Counted from the first letter of the stretch, positions 7,259-15,530 are shown. The stretch: DNA of 64,000 nt from Candidatus Liminaster caballi (GCA_018065085.1 JAGHUA010000022.1:1-64000); one strand, 5' to 3'. Notes: generated from the letters alone by a model not told the origin. Program-made: numbers and translations.

Positions 7259-8206
7259 ATGAAATATAACGAAATCGGCAAGACAGGTATGAAGGTGTCG
7301 CAGCTCTCGTTCGGCGCATCGTCGCTCGGCGGCGTTTTCCACGCCATCAAGGAGGACGAGGCCGTGAAGGCGGTGTTTGCGGCCATCGAAGGCGGCATGA
7401 ACTTCATCGACGTTTCGCCCTACTACGGCCACTATAAGGCCGAGACGGTGCTGGGCAAGGCGCTCAGGGAGATCGATCGCGACAGGTATTACCTCTCGAC
7501 CAAGGTGGGCCGCTACGGCAAGGACGGCGTGAATACATGGGATTATTCGGCACAGCGTGCCACCGACAGCGTCTATGAGAGCATGGAGCGCCTCGGCATC
7601 GGGCACATCGACCTCATCAACGTGCACGACATCGAGTTCCAGGCATCGCTGCCAGGAGGCCTCGACAAGGTGTGCCAGGAGACACTGCCTGCACTCGTGG
7701 AGCTGCGCGAGAAGGGCGTGGTGAGCCATGTGGGCATTACCGACCTGCAGCCGGAGAACCTGAAATACGTCATCGAACACGTGCCGGAGGGTACGGTCGA
7801 GTCGGTGCTCTGCTTCTGCCACTATTCGCTCAACGATGAGCTGCTGAACGACTACTTCGACTTCTTCGAGCAGCACAGCGTCGGCATCATCAATGCCTCG
7901 CCGCTGTCGATGGGCCTGCTTGGCACGCGCGGTGTGCCTGACTGGCATCCGGCTCCGAAGGCGCTCGTCGAGGCATGCGCCAAGGCCGTGCAGCACTGCA
8001 ATGCCAAGGGCTATCCTGCCGAGAAACTCGCCATCCAGTATGCCATCAGCAACCCTCGCATCGCTTCGACACTCTTCTCGTCGGCCAACCCCGACAATGT
8101 CCGTAAGAACCTCGCCTACGCTGAGGAACCCATCGACTGGAACCTCGTCCGTGAGGTGCAGGACATCATCGGCGACCAGATGCGCGTGAGGTGGAAGAAC
8201 TCATAA
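7259..8206 (+). CDS. aldo/keto reductase (L-galactose/L-fucose dehydrogenase type)
   Basis: 315 aa, a full-length cytosolic AKR of the (beta/alpha)8 fold. The N-terminus has LSFGASSLGGVF. Catalytic tetrad candidates are the Asp and Tyr of FIDVSPYYG, the Lys of LSTKVGRYG and the His of INVHDIEF. Similarity in motif layout is to NAD(P)-dependent aldose 1-dehydrogenases that oxidise L-galactose, L-fucose or D-threo-aldoses to lactones. The next gene is an amidohydrolase of the family that includes sugar lactonases, and a zinc alcohol dehydrogenase follows. An oxidative sugar pathway is therefore a reasonable inference. It has its own promoter. Confidence 0.85.
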   Translation: MKYNEIGKTGMKVSQLSFGASSLGGVFHAIKEDEAVKAVFAAIEGGMNFIDVSPYYGHYKAETVLGKALREIDRDRYYLSTKVGRYGKDGVNTWDYSAQRATDSVYESMERLGIGHIDLINVHDIEFQASLPGGLDKVCQETLPALVELREKGVVSHVGITDLQPENLKYVIEHVPEGTVESVLCFCHYSLNDELLNDYFDFFEQHSVGIINASPLSMGLLGTRGVPDWHPAPKALVEACAKAVQHCNAKGYPAEKLAIQYAISNPRIASTLFSSANPDNVRKNLAYAEEPIDWNLVREVQDIIGDQMRVRWKNS

Positions 8207-8252
8207 CCTCATAACCTCATAACCCCATAACCTCATAACCCCATAACCTCAC
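8205..8252. repeat. ATAACCTC/ATAACCCC intergenic repeat
   Basis: Five to six tandem copies of CATAACCTCATAACCC fill the gap between the aldo/keto reductase stop and the amidohydrolase start. Confidence 0.8.
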
Positions 8253-8256
8253 GACC

Positions 8257-9150
8257 ATGCTAATCATTGACGCTCACAGCCATCTGTGGTGGGAACAGGA
8301 CACGGTGGTGGATGGCTGCCACATACACCCGCTTGAGGGCAACAGGTCGCGCTCGACGTTCTTCGACGGCGAGCGTCAGATGCTGCCTCCGTTCATGATC
8401 GACGGTCACAACACCGCCGAGGTCTTCCTGAGCAATATGGACTATGCCCAGGTCAATGCCGCCGTCGTGGTGCAGGAATTTATCGACGGCAATCAGAACC
8501 GATACCTGCATGAGGTGGAGCAGCGATATGGCAACAGCGGACGGTTCCTGCTGATGGGCATGGCGCTCACGCTCGACGAAGCCAGGGCGGTGCACGACAT
8601 GGGTTTGCGCGGTATTGCCCTGCCCGGTCATCGCCTTCACACGCCGTTGCCCGACATGATGCCGATGTTCCGCTTCATGGAGCAGAAGGGCATGATCCTG
8701 TCGCTGTGCCTGCATGAGGACAACCACCAGCTGCCGGAGGTGGAGGAGATCATTGCCCAATGCCCTGAGCTTAAGATTGCTATCGGACATTTCGGCATGG
8801 TCACGTCCGAGGGCTGGATGGAGCAGATCCGCCTGGCGCACCATAGGAATGTGATGGTGGAGTCGGGCGGCATCACGTGGCTCTTCAATGCGGAGTTCTA
8901 TCCGTTCGACGGCGCGATGCGTGCCATACGCCAGGCAGCCGACGAGGTGGGTATCGAGAAACTGATGTGGGGTAGCGACTATCCGCGCACCATCACCGCC
9001 ATCACCTACCGCATGTCGTACGATTTCGTGCTCCGTTCGCCATTGCTCAACGACCGCGAGAAAGCCCTCTTCCTCGGCGAAAATGCGCGCCGGTTCTACG
9101 GCTTCGGCTCATTGGCTGAATTGCCATACGTCAAGAACATGTCGGAGTGA
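8257..9150 (+). CDS. amidohydrolase family 2 protein (lactonase-like)
   Basis: 297 aa. The metal-binding signature is clear: DAHSHLWW at the N-terminus (HxH), HED near residue 150, GHFG near 171 and GSDYPR near 241, with the family Asp. This is the amidohydrolase-2 family, which includes L-fuconolactone and L-rhamnonolactone hydrolases as well as decarboxylases. Its position directly after an aldose dehydrogenase-type reductase suggests hydrolysis of a sugar lactone, but the substrate is an inference. It is cytosolic (no signal) and about 100 bases before the zinc dehydrogenase gene. Confidence 0.8.
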   Translation: MLIIDAHSHLWWEQDTVVDGCHIHPLEGNRSRSTFFDGERQMLPPFMIDGHNTAEVFLSNMDYAQVNAAVVVQEFIDGNQNRYLHEVEQRYGNSGRFLLMGMALTLDEARAVHDMGLRGIALPGHRLHTPLPDMMPMFRFMEQKGMILSLCLHEDNHQLPEVEEIIAQCPELKIAIGHFGMVTSEGWMEQIRLAHHRNVMVESGGITWLFNAEFYPFDGAMRAIRQAADEVGIEKLMWGSDYPRTITAITYRMSYDFVLRSPLLNDREKALFLGENARRFYGFGSLAELPYVKNMSE

Positions 9151-9253
9151 TGTCTTTAACTCCCCAAAGCGACGAAGGAGCTAACTCCTTTAACTCCTTT
9201 ACCTCCTTTAACTTCCAGAAAAAATACTCAGAAAGTTGTAAACTCAAAAAAAT

Positions 9254-10270
9254 ATGAAAGCAGTACAGATTACCACTCCGGGCAAACTGGAGGTTGTAGA
9301 GATAGAAAAGCCTGAGATCAAGGCAAACGAGGTGCTTATCGCCCTCAAGTATGTGGGATTCTGCGGTTCGGATCTCAACACATGGCGCGGAAAGAACGGC
9401 ATGGCCAAGATGCCTGTAATCCCTGGTCATGAGGTCGGTGCCGTGATCGAAGCCGTGGGTGCCGAAGTGCCAGAGGCTCTCAAGCCGGGAATGACGGTTA
9501 CGGTCAATCCATACACCAACTGCGGAAAGTGCGCATCGTGCCGCAACGGACGCGTCAATGCGTGCGAACACAACGAAACGCTTGGCGTACAGCGCGATGG
9601 AGCCATGCGCGAGTATATTGCCCTGCCTTGGGAGAAGGTCATCCCGGCAGGACTTATGACGCCCCGCAACTGTGCGCTTATCGAGCCGATGTCAGTGGGT
9701 TTCCATGCCGTGAGCCGTGCCGAGGTCACAGATATTGACGTGGTGCTGGTGATCGGTTGCGGCATGGTCGGAATGGGTGCCGTGGTACGTGCCGCACAGC
9801 GTGGCGCTACCGTCGTGGCTGCCGATCTGGACGATGACAAGCTGGCTCTGGCCAAGCAGATGGGCGCAAGCTATGTGGTCAACACGAAGAACGAGGACGT
9901 CGTGAAGCGCCTCCGTGACATTACTTCCGGCTTCGGCCCTGACGTTGTCATCGAGGCGGTCGGTTCGCCTGCCACATATCAGCTCGCCGTCGATGCCGTT
10001 GCCTTCACGGGTCGTGTCATCTGTATCGGCTATGCCAAGAGTGAGGTGTCGTTCCAGACGAAATATTTCGTGCAGAAGGAACTCGACATCCGTGGTTCGC
10101 GCAACGCAATGCCTTCTGACTTCCGTGCCGTTATCCACTACCTTGAGCGTGGCACCTGTCCGATGGACGAGCTCATCACCCGTGTGGTCAAGCCGGAGGA
10201 CACCGAAGCCGTCATGGAGTGGTGGGATCTCAATCCTGGAAAGGTCTTCAGAATTCTTGTCGAATTCTGA
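9254..10270 (+). CDS. zinc-dependent alcohol dehydrogenase (MDR family)
   Basis: 338 aa, complete. The catalytic zinc ligands are the Cys of GFCGSD (about residue 37) and the His-Glu of PGHEVG (about 59). The structural zinc loop is CGKCASCRNGRVNAC. The nucleotide-binding segment VIGCGMVGMGAVV begins about residue 166. The protein resembles L-threonine or sorbitol dehydrogenases and their sugar-acid relatives. Together with the two preceding genes it could oxidise a deoxy sugar acid; no dehydratase or aldolase is nearby to complete such a pathway. It is followed by a palindromic element and convergent prfB. Confidence 0.83.
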   Translation: MKAVQITTPGKLEVVEIEKPEIKANEVLIALKYVGFCGSDLNTWRGKNGMAKMPVIPGHEVGAVIEAVGAEVPEALKPGMTVTVNPYTNCGKCASCRNGRVNACEHNETLGVQRDGAMREYIALPWEKVIPAGLMTPRNCALIEPMSVGFHAVSRAEVTDIDVVLVIGCGMVGMGAVVRAAQRGATVVAADLDDDKLALAKQMGASYVVNTKNEDVVKRLRDITSGFGPDVVIEAVGSPATYQLAVDAVAFTGRVICIGYAKSEVSFQTKYFVQKELDIRGSRNAMPSDFRAVIHYLERGTCPMDELITRVVKPEDTEAVMEWWDLNPGKVFRILVEF

Positions 10271-10321
10271 TAATCCTCATTTTCCCTTCTTCCAATCCGC
10301 AGATTACATTGAAAATAATAA

Positions 10322-10397
10322 CTCCACCAAAGGAAATCAGAGAAAATCAAAATTCTTGTCTTAAAGAGTTGATTTCTTATGATTTCCTTTGATGGAG
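10322..10397. repeat. 76-bp palindromic element, copy 2
   Basis: Arms at 10322-10350 and 10369-10397 match copy 1 at 3562-3637 with a few changes, while the loop differs (19 versus 18 bases). It sits in the gap between the convergent alcohol dehydrogenase and prfB genes, where a strong hairpin could stop transcription from both sides. Confidence 0.85.
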
Positions 10398-10426
10398 AAA
10401 AATCCCCAATCCCTTTGATGGTGGTG

Positions 10427-11536
10427 TTATTGGCCGCCGAACTCCATCAGATAGGCCTTGATGAAGCCGTCGATCTTACCGTCCATGACCGCCTGCACGT
10501 TGCGTGTCTCAAAGCCGGTGCGGTGATCCTTGACACGCTGGTCATCGAACACATACGAACGGATCTGCGAACCCCACTCGATCTTCTTCTTGCCGGCTTC
10601 GATGGCTGCCTGCTTCTCGCGCTTGTGTTCGAGCTCGATGTTGTAGATCTGCGACTTGAGCAGCTGGAGGGCCATCTCGCGGTTCTTCGGCTGATCGCGC
10701 GTCACGGTGCACGACTGCAAGAGCTCCGTCTCGACGCCGGTGTATGGATCAAGGTACATGTAGCGGGCACGGACACCCGACTCCACCTTGTTCACATTCT
10801 GACCGCCTGCGCCGCCCGAACGGAAGGTGTCCCATGTGAGGCGTCCCGGGTCGATGGTCACCTCAATCGAGTCGTCGATCATCGGGAAGGCAAAGACGGA
10901 CGCAAACGAGGTCATGCGCTTGCCCTGGGCATTGTAGGGCGATACGCGCACCAGTCGATGCACACCGTTCTCGGCCTTCAGATAGCCGAACGCCATGTCG
11001 CCCTCAATCTCCATCGTGCATGACTTGATGCCGGCATCATCGCCCTCCACCAGATCCTGAACGGTGACCTTGTAGCCGTGTGCCTCGGCATAGCGCATGT
11101 AAAGGCGCATCAGCTGCTCTGCCCAGTCGTTGGCTTCGGTGCCGCCTGCGCCTGCATTGATCTTGAGCACGCAGTTCATCGGATCCTCCTCGCCCTGGAG
11201 CATGTTCTTGAGCTCGATGACCTCGAAGTGGTCAATGGTCTTCTTGTATTGCTCGTCAACTTCATCCTCGGTGACGAGTTCTTCCTTATAGAATTCGAAT
11301 GCGTTGGCAAGTTCCTCCACATTGGTCTTGGCCTCATTATAGGCCTCGATCCATGCACGCAATCCCTTTACTACCTTCATCTGCTTCTCGGCTGCCTTCT
11401 GGTCGTCCCAGAATCCTGGCACCTGTGTGCGCAGTTCCTCCTCCTCGATCTGTATGAGCTTATTCTCGATGTCGAGGTATCTGTGCAGGTCGCTAAGACG
11501 TTCCTGCGTGGCTTTGAGCTGTTCGATCGTTATCAC
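10427..11536 (-). CDS. prfB: peptide chain release factor 2
   Basis: 369 aa, reads UGA and UAA stop codons and triggers peptide release. The catalytic loop GGAGGQNVNK is present. The tripeptide anticodon region reads RVSPYNAQGKR, so SPY stands where enterobacteria have SPF. The N-terminal domain is the usual three-helix bundle. At the position of the programmed +1 frameshift of many prfB genes (CUU UGA C) this gene has CTC GAC in frame (around 11471-11476), so no autoregulatory frameshift is needed. Its promoter (TATATTTGC, 11578-11586) is divergent from that of the deacetylase gene. Confidence 0.97.
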   Translation of the reverse strand: MITIEQLKATQERLSDLHRYLDIENKLIQIEEEELRTQVPGFWDDQKAAEKQMKVVKGLRAWIEAYNEAKTNVEELANAFEFYKEELVTEDEVDEQYKKTIDHFEVIELKNMLQGEEDPMNCVLKINAGAGGTEANDWAEQLMRLYMRYAEAHGYKVTVQDLVEGDDAGIKSCTMEIEGDMAFGYLKAENGVHRLVRVSPYNAQGKRMTSFASVFAFPMIDDSIEVTIDPGRLTWDTFRSGGAGGQNVNKVESGVRARYMYLDPYTGVETELLQSCTVTRDQPKNREMALQLLKSQIYNIELEHKREKQAAIEAGKKKIEWGSQIRSYVFDDQRVKDHRTGFETRNVQAVMDGKIDGFIKAYLMEFGGQ

Positions 11537-11577
11537 GGTCTTTCCTTATTTTATATTATAATAATGTGTAAACGGCG

Positions 11578-11586
11578 GCAAATATA
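11578..11586 (-). promoter_or_regulatory. prfB promoter
   Basis: Reverse strand TATATTTGC, 42 bases upstream of the prfB start codon. Confidence 0.65.
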
Positions 11587-11649
11587 CGTGTTTTTGTCGA
11601 AAATACAAAAAATATGGACATGATTATTGCTTTTTGTGATAAATTATAC

Positions 11650-11658
11650 TATCTTTGC
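11650..11658 (+). promoter_or_regulatory. promoter of the M20 deacetylase gene
   Basis: TATCTTTGC with a TTG about 20 bases upstream (11627-11629). The transcript would begin near 11664, which supports the ATG at 11679 and excludes the in-frame TTG at 11655. Confidence 0.75.
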
Positions 11659-11678
11659 GCCCGAAAAACAAACTCCAC

Positions 11679-12794
11679 ATGACTAACGGACCACTGCAAG
11701 CATACATCGATGATGCTATCCGGCTGCTTTGCCAGATAGTGGCAATCCCGTCGGTCAGCCGCGATGAGGCAGCCGTGGCCGATGCCATCGAACGCTATCT
11801 CACCGCCATTGCCGCCACCCCTGTGCATCGCCATGGCAACAACATCTGGCTCGTGCACGATGGCTTTGACGCGACGGTGCCTACACTCCTGCTCAATGCC
11901 CATATCGACACGGTGAAACCCGTCGCTTCGTGGGTGCGCGACCCTTTCAACCCGACCGTGGAGGGCGACCGTATCTATGGCCTTGGCACGAACGACGATG
12001 GGGCATCGCTCGTCTCGCTAATGCATGTGTTCCTCTATCTCCAGCGCCTGCCGTTGCCTTATAACCTCGTCTTTTTGGCATCGGCCGAGGAGGAGGTGTC
12101 AGGCAAGGACGGCATACAGAGCGTGCTGCCATTGCTGCCGCATATCGATGTGGCACTGGTGGGCGAACCGACCGGCATGAACCCCACGGTGGCGGGCGGC
12201 GTGCGCGTGGCTGTGGCTGAAAAGGGATTGATGGTGCTCGACGGTGTGGCACATGGCAAATCCGGTCATGCCGCTCGCAACGAGGGCGTCAACGCACTCT
12301 ATCTCGCCCTTGATGCCATCGACCGCCTCCGCAATCATGTCTTCGACCGCCAATCGGCCATGCTCGGCCCTGTGAAAGTCACCACCACCGTGATCAATGC
12401 AGGTACGGTTCATAATGTCATCCCCGACACGTGTACGTTCGTCACCGACGTCCGCACCACCGATGCCTACACCAATCAGGAGGTCGCCCAAATTCTCAGC
12501 CAACTCGTTGCGCCTGTTGAACTGACACCGCGCAGCACACGCCTCCAGCCATCCGGCATCGACCTGCAGCATCCACTCGTCCAGCGCATCCTCAGCGTCG
12601 TCCCCGATGCCGTGCTCTTCGGTTCGCCGACACTGAGCGATCAGGCATTGCTCCCATGTCCGAGCTTGAAGATGGGCCCTGGCGATTCGGCACGTTCGCA
12701 CACGGCTGACGAATACATCTGCCGTCAGGAGATTGCCGATGCCATCTGCCTCTATGTCAGCATACTCGACAAGCTGACAATCACAACAAGCTGA
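11679..12794 (+). CDS. argE: M20 family deacetylase, acetylornithine/succinylcitrulline deacetylase type
   Basis: 371 aa, cytosolic di-zinc peptidase-family hydrolase. The metal and catalytic residues are visible: His in NAHIDTV, Asp in GTNDDGAS, Glu-Glu in ASAEEEVSG, Glu in GEPTG, and His in RSHTADE near the end; the dimerisation domain contains GKSGHAAR. The size and motifs fit the ArgE-like enzymes of Bacteroidetes, which in this phylum act on N-succinylated or N-acetylated arginine precursors. No other arg genes are adjacent, so the substrate remains inferred. Start chosen from the promoter position. Confidence 0.8.
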   Translation: MTNGPLQAYIDDAIRLLCQIVAIPSVSRDEAAVADAIERYLTAIAATPVHRHGNNIWLVHDGFDATVPTLLLNAHIDTVKPVASWVRDPFNPTVEGDRIYGLGTNDDGASLVSLMHVFLYLQRLPLPYNLVFLASAEEEVSGKDGIQSVLPLLPHIDVALVGEPTGMNPTVAGGVRVAVAEKGLMVLDGVAHGKSGHAARNEGVNALYLALDAIDRLRNHVFDRQSAMLGPVKVTTTVINAGTVHNVIPDTCTFVTDVRTTDAYTNQEVAQILSQLVAPVELTPRSTRLQPSGIDLQHPLVQRILSVVPDAVLFGSPTLSDQALLPCPSLKMGPGDSARSHTADEYICRQEIADAICLYVSILDKLTITTS

Positions 12795-12835
12795 CAATCA
12801 CAACAAGCTGACCATCACAATTAGCTGATCATCAA
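12777..12835. repeat. short tandem repeat (AGCTGACAATCACAACA)
   Basis: Three to four copies of about 17 bases, CAAGCTGACAATCACAA and variants, start inside the last codons of the deacetylase gene and fill the gap to the next gene. The repeat thus sets the C-terminal residues of the deacetylase. Confidence 0.8.
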
Positions 12836-12844
12836 CTCTGATCC

Positions 12845-13531
12845 ATGAACAAAAAAACAAAGAAAATACGAGATTATATCCGCAAGGGAGTCAGACGCCT
12901 GAAGCATCGCAAGGGATTCGGCGTTCACTCTCCGTTCGCCTTCGCCATCATCACGGAGGTCATCGAGGAGAAGCTGCCCTACTACGCCTACCAGTCGATG
13001 CAGCGCCTCTACCATAAGCAGGCACCATTGCCCATGAAGGTTGCCGCCCTGCTCTTCCGTCTGGCAAACCGCTTCCATGCGCGTCGCATCATAGAGATCG
13101 GCTGCGATGGCGGCTACTCGCTTCTCCCTGCGCTCATGGCTGATAGCCGTAACGAAGTCATCTCGCTTGCCACAGCCGAACAGATGCGCCACACCGAGCA
13201 TTCGCTTGTCATGTATCGCGGCCACTACCAGCGTGTGTCGTTCATCGAATCCATCGCTCAGCTCCCCGACGATTATCTGGCCGACATGATCATCGTCAAC
13301 GGACGCCCGTCATCGATGACCGACGAAGAGTTCGTCTCATGGATCCAGATGCGCATCCATGACTCAAGCATCATCTTCGTGCGTGGCATTCAGCCAGGTC
13401 ACATGCTCGAATCTTTCTGGGACACAGTGTGCGACAACGATGCCATCGAAGTCACCATGGATCTCTATGACTATGGCCTTGCAATCCATCGCCAGCACTT
13501 CTTCAAACAGCATTACATCGTCTCTTTCTGA
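12845..13531 (+). CDS. class I SAM-dependent methyltransferase-like protein
   Basis: 228 aa. The N-terminus has the Bacteroidetes-typical GFGVHSPFAF segment. A Rossmann motif I (IIEIGCDGGYSLLPAL) begins about residue 81, followed by DMIIVNGRP at about 150, as in O-methyltransferase-like folds. The glycine-rich loop contains Cys-Asp where GxGxG is common, so catalytic competence is not certain. There is no signal peptide. It follows the deacetylase by 50 bases and could be cotranscribed with it. Confidence 0.65.
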   Translation: MNKKTKKIRDYIRKGVRRLKHRKGFGVHSPFAFAIITEVIEEKLPYYAYQSMQRLYHKQAPLPMKVAALLFRLANRFHARRIIEIGCDGGYSLLPALMADSRNEVISLATAEQMRHTEHSLVMYRGHYQRVSFIESIAQLPDDYLADMIIVNGRPSSMTDEEFVSWIQMRIHDSSIIFVRGIQPGHMLESFWDTVCDNDAIEVTMDLYDYGLAIHRQHFFKQHYIVSF

Positions 13532-13536
13532 CATTG

Positions 13537-13630
13537 ACGGCATGCTTTCCTGCATGTTTCCAAAGTGTTTCTGATGTGCTTTCCTGCATGTTTCCAAAGC
13601 GTTTCTGATGTGTTTTCCCGCATGTTTTAG
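13537..13630. repeat. 34-bp tandem repeat, about 2.6 copies
   Basis: The unit GCTTTCCTGCATGTTTCCAA continues AGTGTTTCTGATGT and is repeated with single-base changes. It lies immediately 3' of the methyltransferase-like gene. The minus-strand frame through it is a by-product of the repeat period. Confidence 0.85.
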
Positions 13631-13704
13631 CAAAATAAGGTCATACTATTCTTAAAAAAACTTAAAAATCAACTGCCCGTAGGCGAATCGTAGATATTTA
13701 ATAT

Positions 13705-13713
13705 TATATTTGC
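13705..13713 (+). promoter_or_regulatory. promoter of the DUF2795 gene
   Basis: TATATTTGC followed by GCCCCG; leaves a 5' untranslated region of about 110 bases, which contains two copies of an ACACCGATTATTCACAT repeat (13768-13808). Confidence 0.65.
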
Positions 13714-13827
13714 GCCCCGAAAAAACAGATTATTTGCTTTCACCCTGTTTCTTCACTTTGACAGCCACACCGATTATTCACATCAATATACACACCGATT
13801 ATTCACATTTTCTAATATCTCTACAAT

Positions 13828-14058
13828 ATGTATTGGACACTTGAGCTGGCCAGCCGCATTGAGGATGCTCCATGGCCTTGCACCTTAGAGGAATTACTCG
13901 ATTACGCCCAGCGTTCGGGCGCTCCGCTTGAAGTCATCGAAAACCTTAACGAAATGCTCGAAGACGGCGGCAATGGCGAAGTCTATGACACCATCGAAGA
14001 TCTTTGGCCAGATTATCCCACCAAAGAAGATTTCTTCTTCAACGAAGAGGAATATTGA
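13828..14058 (+). CDS. DUF2795 family protein
   Basis: 76 aa, acidic. MYWTLELASRIEDAPWPCT, with EELLDYAQRSG and the C-terminal LWPDYPTKEDFFFNEEEY, is the conserved form of the DUF2795 proteins of Bacteroidetes, small cytosolic proteins of unknown role. Complete length. It has its own promoter with an unusually long leader and its own terminator, so it is a single-gene unit. Confidence 0.85.
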   Translation: MYWTLELASRIEDAPWPCTLEELLDYAQRSGAPLEVIENLNEMLEDGGNGEVYDTIEDLWPDYPTKEDFFFNEEEY

Positions 14059-14090
14059 TAAGACGATACACTCTTATTGACTTATATTTC

Positions 14091-14132
14091 AGCAAGATAG
14101 ATTTAGATAATAAATTTGTCTTGCTGTTTTTT
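14091..14132 (+). terminator. terminator after the DUF2795 gene
   Basis: A 15-bp stem AGCAAGATAGATTTA/TAAATTTGTCTTGCT with two G-U pairs, a five-base loop, then GTTTTTTAT. A typical intrinsic terminator 33 bases after the stop codon. Confidence 0.8.
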
Positions 14133-14446
14133 ATGTCCTTATATGGCGTGGTTTCTTTGCTCTATTTAGCATTTTTATCGGGTAAATTTGGTTTCTTTGT
14201 CTTATTTCCCTACCTTTGCATCGTCATCCGACATATCGAAAGTACGTACAACGATAGTAGGGAGATAATAAGAGTATTTGAGGCAAAGGAGTACATGTAC
14301 ATTATTATGCAATTCATGTAGATGGAAGGGGTGGATAGTGCAATTATTGAAATACTTATTTTTCAACAACTCATGTTTTATCCGAAAATCTGTTAAAGAT
14401 TGAATAAAAGAAGGACGAAAATGATTGCCGTTTGATGGATTAATCG
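14133..14446. other. AT-rich intergenic stretch without a supported gene
   Basis: About 310 bases, clearly more AT-rich than its surroundings. A plus-strand frame of hydrophobic codons (14133-14321) exists but begins inside the terminator, has no promoter and shows no family features. I see no other feature. Confidence 0.5.
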
Positions 14447-14455
14447 TATCTTTGC
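14447..14455 (+). promoter_or_regulatory. promoter of the HAD phosphatase gene
   Basis: TATCTTTGC with TTG 19 bases upstream (14425-14427), 75 bases before the chosen ATG. Confidence 0.7.
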
Positions 14456-14529
14456 AATCTCGCTTATCACCGATGCCGATAGCAATGTGATTGAAGATAG
14501 ATAGTTTACGATATAAAAAGATTCAAGAC

Positions 14530-15189
14530 ATGTTTAAGACTGCGTTGTTCGATCTTGACGGAACGCTGTTCGATACCGAAGGACAGTACTCTGTGTTCTG
14601 GGGTGCGATGGGAAGGAAGTACCATCCGGAGATCCCGCATTTCGATGAGATAATAAAAGGTACGACACTGAAGCAGATACTGGAGAGATATTTTCCGGAT
14701 CCTGCCGTTCAGGAACCATTGATCAAGGGACTCGATGAGTGGGAGGCTCAGATGCACTATGAATTCATCCCTGGTGCTCTGGACTTCCTGCACGATCTGC
14801 GTGAGCATGGGGTGAACTGTGCCGTGGTGACCTCGTCCAACCAACCGAAGATGGACAGCGTACGCCGTCAGATGCCGGAGTTCGATTCGCTGTTCGACCG
14901 TGTGCTGACTGCCGAGATGTTTGCCGCTTCCAAGCCCGATCCCGATTGCTATCTGCTTGGCGCAAGGGTGTTCGGATCGGAGATAAGCGAGTGTGTGGTG
15001 TTCGAAGATGCTTTCACCGGTCTTCAGGCAGGCATGTCTGCCGGCATGCTCACCATTGGCCTTGCCACCTACAACAAACCCGAAGCCATCGCCGATAAAT
15101 GTCATCATGTCATGCTCGATTTCCAGGGGCTGACATACGATAAGGTCAACGCATGGCTCCATGACTTAACAAGCAAAACTTGTTTCTAA
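14530..15189 (+). CDS. HAD-family hydrolase, beta-phosphoglucomutase/sugar phosphatase type
   Basis: 219 aa from the ATG at 14530; an in-frame TTG at 14491 would add 13 residues before motif I and is unlikely. Motif I is LFDLDGTLFD with both aspartates, motif II VVTSSN, motif III Lys in SKPDPD, and motif IV VFEDAFTGLQAG, with the helical cap between I and II. It therefore belongs to the cytosolic HAD subfamily IA, with sugar phosphatases and beta-phosphoglucomutases. The substrate cannot be given. The gene is monocistronic, and a repeat array begins right after it. Confidence 0.87.
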   Translation: MFKTALFDLDGTLFDTEGQYSVFWGAMGRKYHPEIPHFDEIIKGTTLKQILERYFPDPAVQEPLIKGLDEWEAQMHYEFIPGALDFLHDLREHGVNCAVVTSSNQPKMDSVRRQMPEFDSLFDRVLTAEMFAASKPDPDCYLLGARVFGSEISECVVFEDAFTGLQAGMSAGMLTIGLATYNKPEAIADKCHHVMLDFQGLTYDKVNAWLHDLTSKTCF

Positions 15190-15214
15190 GACTTAGGAAG
15201 ACCAAAAAATGTGT

Positions 15215-15530
15215 TCTGAGGATTTCCCAAGAGTTGGGAAGTCCTCAGAACAATGTTGCTAGCGTTTCCAGAAAGTTGGAAGTCCTCAGAACAATGTTGC
15301 CAGCGTTTCCTAAGAGTTGGTAAGTCCCCAGAACATTGTTGCCAGCGTTTCTAGGAAGTTAGAAGTCCTCAGAACATTGTTGCCAGCATTTCTAGAAAGC
15401 TGGAAATCCAAAACAAACTTTCGCCAGCGTTTCCTAAGACCTTGCAAGTCCAAATGAAAGTTTCGGCAGCATTTCCTAAGACCTTGCAAGTCCAAATGAA
15501 AGTTTCGCCAGCGTTTCCTATAACTTTACC
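15215..15530. repeat. 41-bp degenerate tandem repeat array, 7 to 8 units
   Basis: Units of about 41 bases such as AAGTCCTCAGAACAATGTTG followed by CCAGCGTTTCCTAAGAGTTGG repeat with drift. Later units change to AAGTCCAAATGAAAGTTTCG. Units are contiguous, without unique spacers, so this is not a CRISPR array. It ends at the left edge of the IS3-type element. Confidence 0.88.

Noticed and set aside
11655-11678. Longer start (TTG) for the M20 deacetylase
   Set aside because: The codons overlap the -7 promoter box at 11650-11658, so they cannot be transcribed from it.
14133-14321. Small hydrophobic plus-strand frame after the DUF2795 gene
   Set aside because: It starts within the terminator of that gene and has no promoter of its own, so expression is unlikely; conservation was not testable.
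15215-15530. CRISPR array
   Set aside because: The 41-bp units are contiguous and drift together; there are no unique spacers of constant length and no cas genes nearby.
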